This document shows positions 44,086-51,646 of a DNA stretch of 64,000 bases, in pieces. A model generated the notes under the pieces. That model worked only from the letters and a program-made list of their open reading frames with translations, was not told the DNA's origin and did not search any database. Position numbers and translations under genes: made by a program. Each line of letters begins with the position of its first letter. Position 1 is the stretch's first letter. This DNA is from JAAYCI01 sp964370165 (GTDB lineage Bacteria; Bacillota; Clostridia; Oscillospirales; Ruminococcaceae): contig CAYJIG010000001.1 of the NCBI GenBank assembly GCA_964370165.1, forward strand, positions 73,868 through 137,867, given 5' to 3'.

Positions 44086-44840
44086 GCAAGCTGTTGATTA
44101 CTGTGTGCGGTCGTGCGGGAAGTAAGGGCTTTAAAAATAAAAACCTGAAAACATTTTGCTCACGGCCGCTGGTACATTATACATTGGCCGCCATTGAATT
44201 GTTTTTACAAAGCAGGAAAGATATCAAGGCGGATGTGGTTTTGAACACCGACAGTGGCCTTTTAAAAGAACTGGTAAAAAGCTCGTACCCTCACGTGATA
44301 CAAATTCATCGGCCGGCGGCGCTTAGCGGAGATGCTGTAGCTAAAATGTGCGTGTTTCAGCACAGTTTAAAAGTGATGGAGGAAAAAAGAGGAAGCGAGT
44401 ATGACTACCATATGGACCTTGACATCACCAGTCCACTACGTACAATGGAAGATGTGGCGGGATGTTTTGACTTAATATGCTCGCGTGACGATTTAGACGT
44501 TGTGATGAGTGCGTGTAAAAGCCGCCGAAACCCGTACATGAACATGGCTATACGCAAAGACGGATATGTACAGCAGGTGGTGAAGAGCGACGTGGTGGCT
44601 CGCCAACAAGCACCGGTGTGTTATGACTTGAACGCCTCTATTTATGCGTTTAGACGTGATTTTCTTTTTGAAAACGAAAGTGGATTTTTGTGGGACGGCA
44701 GATGCGAAATTTTTGAGATGGAAGACACGGCAGTGCTGGACATAGACTCAGAAGAAGACTTTGAAATGATGGAGATTATTGCTAGGCACTTATATGCGAA
44801 TCGTCCGCAGTTTGCCAAGGTACGAGATGCCATAAAATAG
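44082..44840 (+). CDS. neuA: CMP-nonulosonate (acylneuraminate) cytidylyltransferase
   Basis: Activates the nine-carbon sugar with CTP for transfer. The 252 residues begin ITVCGRAGSKGFKNKNLK, the CTP-binding motif of the family (usually I-ARxGSKG), followed by LDITSPLRTMEDV, KSRRNPYMNM and DLNASIYAF, matching LegF/NeuA proteins. The metal-binding Asp is in HMDLDITSPLR and the C-terminal DIDSEEDF is typical. Translationally coupled to the oxidoreductase before it. Confidence 0.92.
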   Translation: MSKLLITVCGRAGSKGFKNKNLKTFCSRPLVHYTLAAIELFLQSRKDIKADVVLNTDSGLLKELVKSSYPHVIQIHRPAALSGDAVAKMCVFQHSLKVMEEKRGSEYDYHMDLDITSPLRTMEDVAGCFDLICSRDDLDVVMSACKSRRNPYMNMAIRKDGYVQQVVKSDVVARQQAPVCYDLNASIYAFRRDFLFENESGFLWDGRCEIFEMEDTAVLDIDSEEDFEMMEIIARHLYANRPQFAKVRDAIK

Positions 44841-44910
44841 GGTAGAATAAGCAAAGGAAGTACCATCGAAAGATGTGAGAAATAATATACAGTAAAAGGG
44901 GGATGACGTG

Positions 44911-45864
44911 ATGAAGAAATGGGATATTGTGGCGGTGGGCGAAAGTCTGATAGATTTTGTGTCCACAAAAGGTGCTGATGCCAGCAAGCTTTATATGGAA
45001 GGCAGTGCAGGCGGTGCACCGGCCAACATGCTGGCAATGGCGGCAAAGCTGGGCCGAAAAACAGCGTTCATCAGCAAAGTTGGACGTGACACATTTGGTG
45101 ATTATATAAAACAAAGCGTGAAAGATAGCGGTGTTGATGTTAGCGGCGTGGTGAGCGGAAAAGAGCTGACAACCCTGGCTATGGTGACACTGGATTCACG
45201 CGGTGATAGAAAATTTGCGTTCTACCGTGAAAACACAGCCGATGTAATGCTGCGTGAACACGAGGTAGACTATTCATTGGTGGAAAACTGTCGTGTATTC
45301 CACTTTGGCACAGTGTCTATGGTACAAGACCCTGCCATGTCTACCACACTGGCATGCGCACAAAGGGCAAAAGCCGCCGGGGCGAAAATATCGTTTGACC
45401 CGAACTATAGGCCGTTTTTATGGGAACGTGAAGAGGACGCCATAGAGGCTATCAAAAAAGGAATGGAACTGGCAGATTATGTGAAAGTGTCAGAAGAAGA
45501 AGCCACTTTGGTTACAGGCAAAGAAGACCCTGAAAAAGCGGCATTACACCTGTTTTCGAAATATCATTTTGAGTTGTTGATGGTGACGCTGGGCCCGAAA
45601 GGAAGTATTGGTATTTCGGCTGAAACACGATTGAATGTGCCGGCGTACGAGGTGAAAGTGCTTGATACCACCGGTGCGGGCGATGCGTTTTGGGGCACAG
45701 TGCTGAACAGCCGCCTTGCAAGCAAACAGGCAACAGTAGGCGAAAAAGAGATGGAGCGTCTTTTGCAATACGGTAGCATTGCAGGAAGTCTTGCCACGTC
45801 AAAATACGGTGCTATTCAAGCTCAGCCTACAATGGAAGAAATTGAGGCTTGCCTGCCAAAATAA
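44911..45864 (+). CDS. PfkB-family sugar kinase (fructokinase type)
   Basis: A 317-residue ribokinase-fold kinase. Both PfkB signatures are present: GSAGGAPANMLAMAAKLG near residue 30 and the C-terminal LDTTGAGDAFWGTVL with the catalytic Asp and anion hole. WDIVAVGESLIDFV opens the protein as in fructokinases. It lies 70 bases after the CMP-sugar synthetase with no terminator between, and a strong terminator follows, so it is probably the last gene of the operon. It could supply fructose-6-phosphate for amino-sugar synthesis; this is inference. Confidence 0.88.
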   Translation: MKKWDIVAVGESLIDFVSTKGADASKLYMEGSAGGAPANMLAMAAKLGRKTAFISKVGRDTFGDYIKQSVKDSGVDVSGVVSGKELTTLAMVTLDSRGDRKFAFYRENTADVMLREHEVDYSLVENCRVFHFGTVSMVQDPAMSTTLACAQRAKAAGAKISFDPNYRPFLWEREEDAIEAIKKGMELADYVKVSEEEATLVTGKEDPEKAALHLFSKYHFELLMVTLGPKGSIGISAETRLNVPAYEVKVLDTTGAGDAFWGTVLNSRLASKQATVGEKEMERLLQYGSIAGSLATSKYGAIQAQPTMEEIEACLPK

Positions 45865-45907
45865 ATATTAGCCAAAAAAGTATGGTAGGGCAAAAGAAAA
45901 ACAAAAA

Positions 45908-45953
45908 AACAGCTGTTGCCTCCTAAACATAAGGAAGTAACAGCTGGTTTTTT
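45908..45953 (+). terminator. Terminator of the nonulosonic acid operon
   Basis: CAGCTGTT (45910-45917) pairs with AACAGCTG (45939-45946), followed by GTTTTTT. Confidence 0.82.
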
Positions 45954-46108
45954 GCGGTGCGGCTGGCTTGTCGGCGGCTTTTGGCCGGCGATACGCGATA
46001 ACTCGTTTGATTTGATGGCACTATATTATGTGCCGTTTGAGAGATCCGACCGCTTTGTATATAAATAAACAAGTGCCTACATAGGGACTATTGCCCCCTT
46101 ATGGCAAT
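45954..46108 (+). ncRNA. Candidate structured RNA upstream of hemW, family unknown
   Basis: A GC-rich patch in otherwise AT-rich intergenic DNA. GCGGTGCGG (45954-45962) can pair with CCGACCGC (46046-46053) with one bulge. Inside are a GUCGGCGGC/GCCGGCGAU-type hairpin (45970-45992) and a GGCAC/GTGCC hairpin (46017-46034), giving a three-way junction. A third hairpin, ATTGCC/GGCAAT, lies at 46090-46108. I could not match it to any riboswitch or small RNA I know. Strand is uncertain; the plus strand is chosen because hemW lies downstream. The remaining bases to 46218 are AT-rich and featureless. Confidence 0.4.
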
Positions 46109-46218
46109 CTTGCTAGAAACCTAAAATATATTTATTAAGGCTTCTTACAAAATATATCGGCAGGTGAAGGGTGATACTTTAGCCGAAAGCAGAAAAAAAT
46201 AGGGAAGGGAAAATTTAT

Positions 46219-47313
46219 ATGCAGTATGGACTATATATCCACATACCCTATTGTCGCGCACGGTGTAATTATTGTGATTTTTATACGCAAGGAGCAAGCA
46301 GTAAAGTGCCGGATGAGTACATAAATGCTGTTTTGCGTGATTTTGAAAGATATGCGCCGAAGGATGACGAAAACAAACGCATATCACCTAAAACAGTGTA
46401 CTTTGGCGGTGGAACACCCGGGCTTTTGTCTGAAAAACAAGTAGCGCAGATGCTGAGTGTGTTTTCACCGCAAAAAAATGCCGAAATAACATTGGAGGCA
46501 AACCCCGAAAGCGTAAACGAAGAAAAGCTAAAAGGGTGGCACGAAGCAGGGGTAAACAGGCTGTCATTCGGTGTGCAGACGGCAAAAGGTGAAAGCCTTG
46601 CCACTTTGGGTAGACGCCACAGCGCAATCGACGCGGAAAAGGCACTGAAAACCGCGCAAAAAGTAGGGTTTACAAACATTTCGGGCGATATAATGCTGGG
46701 CCTGCCCGGATATGAAAAAGCTGAGTTTGACAAGACGCTTTCTTTGCTTTGCGAAAACGGTGCGGTGCACATCTCGGCGTATGTGCTAAAAGTGGAAGAA
46801 AACACACCGTTTGGTAGAGATACATCGCTTTGCCTGCCGTCTCAGGACGATGTGGCAGACATGTACTTATATGCTGTGCAAGAACTGGAAGAAGCGGGAT
46901 ATACCCAGTATGAAATATCGAATTTCGCAAAAAAAGGAATGCAAAGCAAGCATAATTTACTTTACTGGAACAGTGAAAACTGGCTGGGGCTAGGCCCCAG
47001 TGCACACTCGCACATAAACGGAAAACGGTTTTCGTTTGCACCTGACACAAAACGGTTTTTAGGAAATGAAAACATAATGCAAAACGAAAGCGACATGACA
47101 GCCGAGGACTATGCCATGCTGCGAATGAGGTTGACAGACGGCCTTTGTGAAAAAGAATGGCGAGCAAAATACAAAAAAGAATTCACAAAAAGCCAGGTGG
47201 ATTTTTTGCACAAGCTATGTAAAAACAATTATGCTGTGTGGGAAAATGAAGTATTGCGTCTGACAAAAAACGGTATGCTGGTGCAAAACAGTATTTTAAC
47301 GGCTTTGTTTTAA
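46219..47313 (+). CDS. hemW: HemW-like radical SAM protein
   Basis: A 364-residue member of the oxygen-independent coproporphyrinogen oxidase-like family. The cluster motif is YCRARCNYCDF (C12, C16, C19) after GLYIHIPY; FGGGTPGLL and LGLPGYEKAEF follow. HemW proteins are haem chaperones rather than true HemN enzymes. The CNYCDF motif lacks the further Cys that HemN has, fitting HemW. No haem genes are nearby. The upstream ribosome binding site is modest (AAGGG). Confidence 0.9.
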   Translation: MQYGLYIHIPYCRARCNYCDFYTQGASSKVPDEYINAVLRDFERYAPKDDENKRISPKTVYFGGGTPGLLSEKQVAQMLSVFSPQKNAEITLEANPESVNEEKLKGWHEAGVNRLSFGVQTAKGESLATLGRRHSAIDAEKALKTAQKVGFTNISGDIMLGLPGYEKAEFDKTLSLLCENGAVHISAYVLKVEENTPFGRDTSLCLPSQDDVADMYLYAVQELEEAGYTQYEISNFAKKGMQSKHNLLYWNSENWLGLGPSAHSHINGKRFSFAPDTKRFLGNENIMQNESDMTAEDYAMLRMRLTDGLCEKEWRAKYKKEFTKSQVDFLHKLCKNNYAVWENEVLRLTKNGMLVQNSILTALF

Positions 47314-47388
47314 CAAAATAGTCTTTACAGGGTGTATGCTTTTGATGTGAAATCTTTTGTGAAAATGGTGATTAGACAAGGTTTTTTC

Positions 47389-47417
47389 TTGAAGTTGACG
47401 CAGTTTTGTGGTATTCT
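47389..47417 (+). promoter_or_regulatory. Promoter of the rfbC-ABC-GT2 operon
   Basis: TTGAAG (47389-47394) and TATTCT (47412-47417) are 17 bases apart, about 56 bases before the rfbC start codon. Confidence 0.55.
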
Positions 47418-47472
47418 TACAAAAGATATTTTAATAGTGGCACAATAGGGCTATTTTTAGGAGGGTAAGATC

Positions 47473-48048
47473 TTGGGGAAGTTTACATTCATACAAACAG
47501 AGGTTCCCGGCATTGTGATAGTGGAGCCGACGGTGTATGGTGATGCACGTGGTTATTTCATGGAAACATACCAAAAAGAAGAGTTTATAAATGCAGGAAT
47601 TGACGTTGATTTTGTGCAGGATAATGTGAGCAAAAGCAGTAAAGGTGTGCTACGTGGCTTGCACTATCAAACAGAAAACACACAGGCAAAACTGGTGCGT
47701 GTAACAAAAGGCAGTGTGTTTGATGTGGGTGTGGATGTGCGCCCAAACAGCCCGCATTTTGGCCGTTGGGTAGGTGTGGAGCTGAGCGAGGAAAACAAGC
47801 GTATGCTGTATGTGCCACAAGGTTTTGCACATGGGTTCTTAGTGCTTAGTGACGAGGCAGAGTTTCAGTATAAATGTTCAGATTACTACCACCCACAATC
47901 AGAGGGTGGCGTGAGGTATGATGATGCCGACATTGGTATCGCATGGCCAAAGCTGGACTGTGTGTACACACTGAGCGACAAAGACGCAGTGCTACCATTA
48001 CTAAATGAACAAAGCTACAATGAGTTTGAAAGGTGGTTTGCCGGTTGA
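47473..48048 (+). CDS. rfbC: dTDP-4-dehydrorhamnose 3,5-epimerase
   Basis: Third enzyme of dTDP-L-rhamnose synthesis. The 191-residue cupin shows GYFMETYQKEEF, VSKSSKGVLRGLHYQ with catalytic His64, YVPQGFAHGFLVLSD and YKCSDYYHPQSEGG with the catalytic Tyr, and DIGIAWP. Start is TTG at 47473 with AGGAGG upstream. rfbA, rfbB and rfbD are not in the window. It opens an operon for export and assembly of a polysaccharide, so L-rhamnose is a likely component. Confidence 0.95.
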   Translation: MGKFTFIQTEVPGIVIVEPTVYGDARGYFMETYQKEEFINAGIDVDFVQDNVSKSSKGVLRGLHYQTENTQAKLVRVTKGSVFDVGVDVRPNSPHFGRWVGVELSEENKRMLYVPQGFAHGFLVLSDEAEFQYKCSDYYHPQSEGGVRYDDADIGIAWPKLDCVYTLSDKDAVLPLLNEQSYNEFERWFAG

Positions 48049-48881
48049 TTGGTTACTTGAAAAACGCTTTTCAAGTGTTTTTAAACTATAGATTTTTGCT
48101 GATGAATCTAGTGAGTAGAGATTTGAAAGTGAAATATCGCCGTAGTGTTTTAGGCATGGTATGGAGTGTTTTGAATCCACTACTAATGTCTACGGTGATG
48201 GCGCTGGTGTTTGGCACGTTGTTTTCACGTATGGCCGACGCAAGCCAGCTTCCGCTGGTAGCCGCAACGGGTGAGCCCCCGGCGTTTATTGTGTATGTAC
48301 TTACCGGTCAGCTGATATTTGCATTTTTCAGCGAGTCCACGAACACCGCAATGGACTCTGTGCTGGGCAATGCACAACTTATCAAAAAAGTGTACATACC
48401 AAAGTATATTTTTCCGCTTGAAAAAGTGATGTTCAGCTTTATAAACACATTGTTTGCAATGATTTCACTGGTTATCATATTACTGTTCACATGGTCGTCT
48501 ATCAGTATTTGGGTTTTGCTGGCGCCGGTGGTGTTGCTGCTACTGTTCACGTTTTGCCTAGGCATGGGCCTTGTTTTATCGGCTTTGGTGGTGTTTTTCA
48601 GGGATATAAAACATTTGTACAGCGTGCTTGTGATGGCGCTGACATATATGACGCCTATTTTTTACTCGGAGAGTATTTTTGATAACTACTCGTTGGTGAC
48701 ATACGTTGTGAAGCTGAACCCGATGTATTGGTATGTGGGAATGTTCCGTGATGTAGTGGTGTATGGCACTGCACCTGAACCTCGTATGTGGATTGCTACC
48801 ATTGCTTGTTCGGTGGTGGCGCTGGTAGCAGGCCTTATCATTTTCCGCAAAACACAAGATGAGTTTATTTTACATATTTAA
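48045..48881 (+). CDS. ABC-2 polysaccharide exporter permease (Wzm/TagG-like)
   Basis: About 278 residues with six hydrophobic helices. The N-terminal part FLLMNLVSRDLKVKYRRSVLGMVWSVLNPLL is the signature of the Wzm/TagG/RfbA permease family, which moves undecaprenyl-linked polysaccharide or teichoic acid across the membrane. I favour TTG at 48045, overlapping the rfbC stop codon (TTGA), because AAAGGTGG lies 8-9 bases upstream; a GTG at 48033 is possible. The ATPase subunit follows. Confidence 0.92.
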   Translation: MIGYLKNAFQVFLNYRFLLMNLVSRDLKVKYRRSVLGMVWSVLNPLLMSTVMALVFGTLFSRMADASQLPLVAATGEPPAFIVYVLTGQLIFAFFSESTNTAMDSVLGNAQLIKKVYIPKYIFPLEKVMFSFINTLFAMISLVIILLFTWSSISIWVLLAPVVLLLLFTFCLGMGLVLSALVVFFRDIKHLYSVLVMALTYMTPIFYSESIFDNYSLVTYVVKLNPMYWYVGMFRDVVVYGTAPEPRMWIATIACSVVALVAGLIIFRKTQDEFILHI

Positions 48882-48919
48882 TTTTGAAATATAAATTAAG
48901 ACACAAAAGGAGCTAAGGT

Positions 48920-49717
48920 TTGGAAGGACAAGGTGTTAAAAATAGCCTACCAATGGTAGAGCTGGACGGTGTTTGGCGCAAGTTTACCATGTCAAAAGAA
49001 AAAGTGGATAGCGTGAAGGAATATATTTTACGTAAAATAAAGGGCTCGATGGAATATGACGCGTTTTACGCCTTGCAGGACGTGACTGTCAATGTGGAAA
49101 AAGGCGATGTGTACGGCATCATCGGGCTTAATGGTTCGGGCAAATCCACCTTACTGAAAATTATTGCGGGGGTTATGAAACCTTCGCAAGGCAAGTGCAC
49201 GGTACGAGGTACTGTGGCACCTCTTATTGAGCTGGGCGCAGGCTTTGACATCGACCTCACCGGCAGGGAAAATATTTATCTTAACGGTACTGTGCTTGGG
49301 ATGCATCCAAGCTATATAGACGAAAAATTTGACGAAATAGTAGAGTTTTCTGAACTGCATGACTTTTTAGACACAGCAGTGAAAAACTATTCCTCCGGCA
49401 TGGTGGCACGTTTGGCATTTTCGGTGGCAACCATAATGAAACCGGATATTTTAATATGCGACGAGATTTTGTCTGTGGGCGACTTTTTGTTCCAGCAAAA
49501 GTGCGAGGCACGCATGAAAGAGCTGATGAGCGGTGGCACTACTGTGCTTTTGGTTAGCCACAGCCTTGAGCAGATAGAACGCCTTTGCAACAATGCCGTA
49601 TGGCTGAGCCAGGGAAAAGTGATGGCAAAAGGCGACTGTAAGAGTGTGTGCACAGAATATAGAGAAACTGCGGAAAAAAGCAAGAAAAAACAAAAAGACG
49701 ATACAAAAACACAGTAG
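48920..49717 (+). CDS. ABC polysaccharide exporter ATP-binding protein (Wzt/TagH-like)
   Basis: A 265-residue ATPase partner of the preceding permease. Walker A is GLNGSGKST, the signature is YSSGMVARLAFS as in Wzt/TagH proteins, and Walker B is ILICDEILSVGD. The N-terminal segment, WRKFTMSKEKVDSVKEYILRKIKG, is typical for the group. It ends soon after the nucleotide-binding domain with a Lys-rich tail, so it lacks the C-terminal carbohydrate-binding domain used by O9a-type Wzt to recognise terminated chains. Start is TTG at 48920 with AAAGGAG upstream. Confidence 0.92.
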   Translation: MEGQGVKNSLPMVELDGVWRKFTMSKEKVDSVKEYILRKIKGSMEYDAFYALQDVTVNVEKGDVYGIIGLNGSGKSTLLKIIAGVMKPSQGKCTVRGTVAPLIELGAGFDIDLTGRENIYLNGTVLGMHPSYIDEKFDEIVEFSELHDFLDTAVKNYSSGMVARLAFSVATIMKPDILICDEILSVGDFLFQQKCEARMKELMSGGTTVLLVSHSLEQIERLCNNAVWLSQGKVMAKGDCKSVCTEYRETAEKSKKKQKDDTKTQ

Positions 49718-49746
49718 GAGGCCGTGCTCAGAGGCGAAAAAGACAC

Positions 49747-51615
49747 ATGAGTAAGGAAACAAAAAGCTCTAACTGGGCCAGTAGCGGTAAAGACTCACTG
49801 GGAAAAGCAATAGTTAGAAATATATCGCCGAGACGTGTCGGCCTACTTTTTGAGCGTGGAAAAAATACACTAAACGAAAAAGGATGGCAGGCACTTTGGC
49901 GTGAAGTGGATTTTCGGTTGCGTTTGGCGGTACATGGGCAAACATGGCGGTATCGTGCAGATATACCACTGCGCCGTGAGATAGAACAGCAAAAGCAAAA
50001 TCCACCAAAATATGCGCCACTTGTGAGTGTGGTGGTGCCGCTGTATAACACGCCTAAAAAATATCTTGCAGAGCTTATTGACAGCATAAGAGCGCAAAGC
50101 TATCAGAACTTTGAGCTTGTGCTTGTGGACGGCGGAGATAATGCTACAGTAAAAAATATATCAGAAACATATGCCGGCAAAGATACACGCATCCGCTACA
50201 TTCCTTTGACAGAAAATAAAGGGATAGCAGGCAACACAAACGAGGGCCTGAAAGCGGCAAAAGGCGAGTGGATATGCCTTTGTGATCACGACGATATGTT
50301 GCAGCAAAATGCACTGTATGAAGTGGTGAGCGCCGCAGAAAAAACCGATGCAGAGCTGATATATTCTGACGAAATTGTATTGTGTGAAAACATGAAAAAG
50401 CTGGGGCAATATCATTTTAAGGGTGATTTTGGTCCGGACACTTTACGTGGATGTAACTATATCACACACCTGTGTGCCTTTACAAAAGACTTGCTTGTGC
50501 GTGCAGGCGAAGTGCAAAAAGAAGAGTATGATGGCGCGCAAGATTATGACCTTATATTAAGGCTTTCAGAAAATGCAAAAAAAATACATCACATCCCTAA
50601 AGTGCTGTATATGTGGCGCAAGCACGCAGGTTCTACGGCGTCGGACATAAGCCAAAAGCCAAAAGCAACCGAGGCTGGAAGAAAAGCCGTGCAGGCGCAT
50701 GTGGACAGGCTGGGCCTGAAAGCGGTAGTGAAAACACAAAACGATCATCCCGGCACGTACAGGGTGCAGTATGCCATAGAAGGCACACCAAAAATCAGTA
50801 TTTTAATTCCCAGTTGTGATCACACCGATGACTTGCATAGGTGCCTTGAGTCTATTGAAAAGTATGGCGGATGGGATAACATCGAGATACTGGTGATAGA
50901 CAACAACTCAAAAGATGAGAAAACGCCGCTGTTTTATGAAAAAGCTTTAAAGCAATATCCCTTTATGAAACTATTGCAGTATGAAGGCGAGTTTAACTAT
51001 TCGGATATAAATAACTTTGCGGTGGAGCATGCAAGCGGAGAGCATTTACTACTGCTGAACAACGATGTGGAGCTGTGCAGTGAAGGGTTTTTGACCGAGA
51101 TGCTGGGATATAGCCAGCGTGTGGATGTGGGTGCTGTGGGTGCGATGCTTTATTATCCGGACGATACAGTACAGCATGCCGGGCTGATAGTGGGGCTGGG
51201 TGGCACAGCCGGAGTGAGCCATAAAGGGCATGAGCGTGGCAACGGTGGCGACATGTATCGCCTTGCTACCACACAAAACGTCAGTGCTGTCACTGGTGCG
51301 GCATTGATGGTGAAAACACAGCTGTATAAAGAGCTTGGCGGGCTGAATGCTACTGATTTTGGGGTGGCGTTCAACGACGTTGATTTTTGTCTAAGGCTAC
51401 ATGAAAAGGGAATGTGGAACGTGTTTACACCGTATGCAGTAGCATATCACTTTGAAAGCAAAAGCAGAGGGTATGACGTCGAAGGTGCACGCAAGGAACG
51501 CTTTGATAGGGAAAAAGCGGCTTTCACAAAGCGCTGGGCAGACATATTGCAAAAAGGTGATCCGTTTTACAATCATCATTTTACTTTAGAGTATGAAAAT
51601 TTTGGGCTTAGGTAA
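49747..51615 (+). CDS. Double-domain family 2 glycosyltransferase 1
   Basis: A 622-residue cytoplasmic protein with two GT-A domains. The first (about 95-320) has VSVVVPLYNTPKKYLAEL and the acidic CDHDDML. The second (about 350-600) has ISILIPSCDHTDDLHRCLESI, LLLNNDVEL and AFNDVDFCLRL. A 90-residue basic N-terminal region precedes them. Similar two-domain enzymes in Firmicutes build rhamnose-rich or related wall polysaccharides. It is in one operon with rfbC and the ABC exporter. Confidence 0.9.
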   Translation: MSKETKSSNWASSGKDSLGKAIVRNISPRRVGLLFERGKNTLNEKGWQALWREVDFRLRLAVHGQTWRYRADIPLRREIEQQKQNPPKYAPLVSVVVPLYNTPKKYLAELIDSIRAQSYQNFELVLVDGGDNATVKNISETYAGKDTRIRYIPLTENKGIAGNTNEGLKAAKGEWICLCDHDDMLQQNALYEVVSAAEKTDAELIYSDEIVLCENMKKLGQYHFKGDFGPDTLRGCNYITHLCAFTKDLLVRAGEVQKEEYDGAQDYDLILRLSENAKKIHHIPKVLYMWRKHAGSTASDISQKPKATEAGRKAVQAHVDRLGLKAVVKTQNDHPGTYRVQYAIEGTPKISILIPSCDHTDDLHRCLESIEKYGGWDNIEILVIDNNSKDEKTPLFYEKALKQYPFMKLLQYEGEFNYSDINNFAVEHASGEHLLLLNNDVELCSEGFLTEMLGYSQRVDVGAVGAMLYYPDDTVQHAGLIVGLGGTAGVSHKGHERGNGGDMYRLATTQNVSAVTGAALMVKTQLYKELGGLNATDFGVAFNDVDFCLRLHEKGMWNVFTPYAVAYHFESKSRGYDVEGARKERFDREKAAFTKRWADILQKGDPFYNHHFTLEYENFGLR

Positions 51616-51646
51616 AAAATAAAAAGTGAAAATAGGTGGGATGGGA

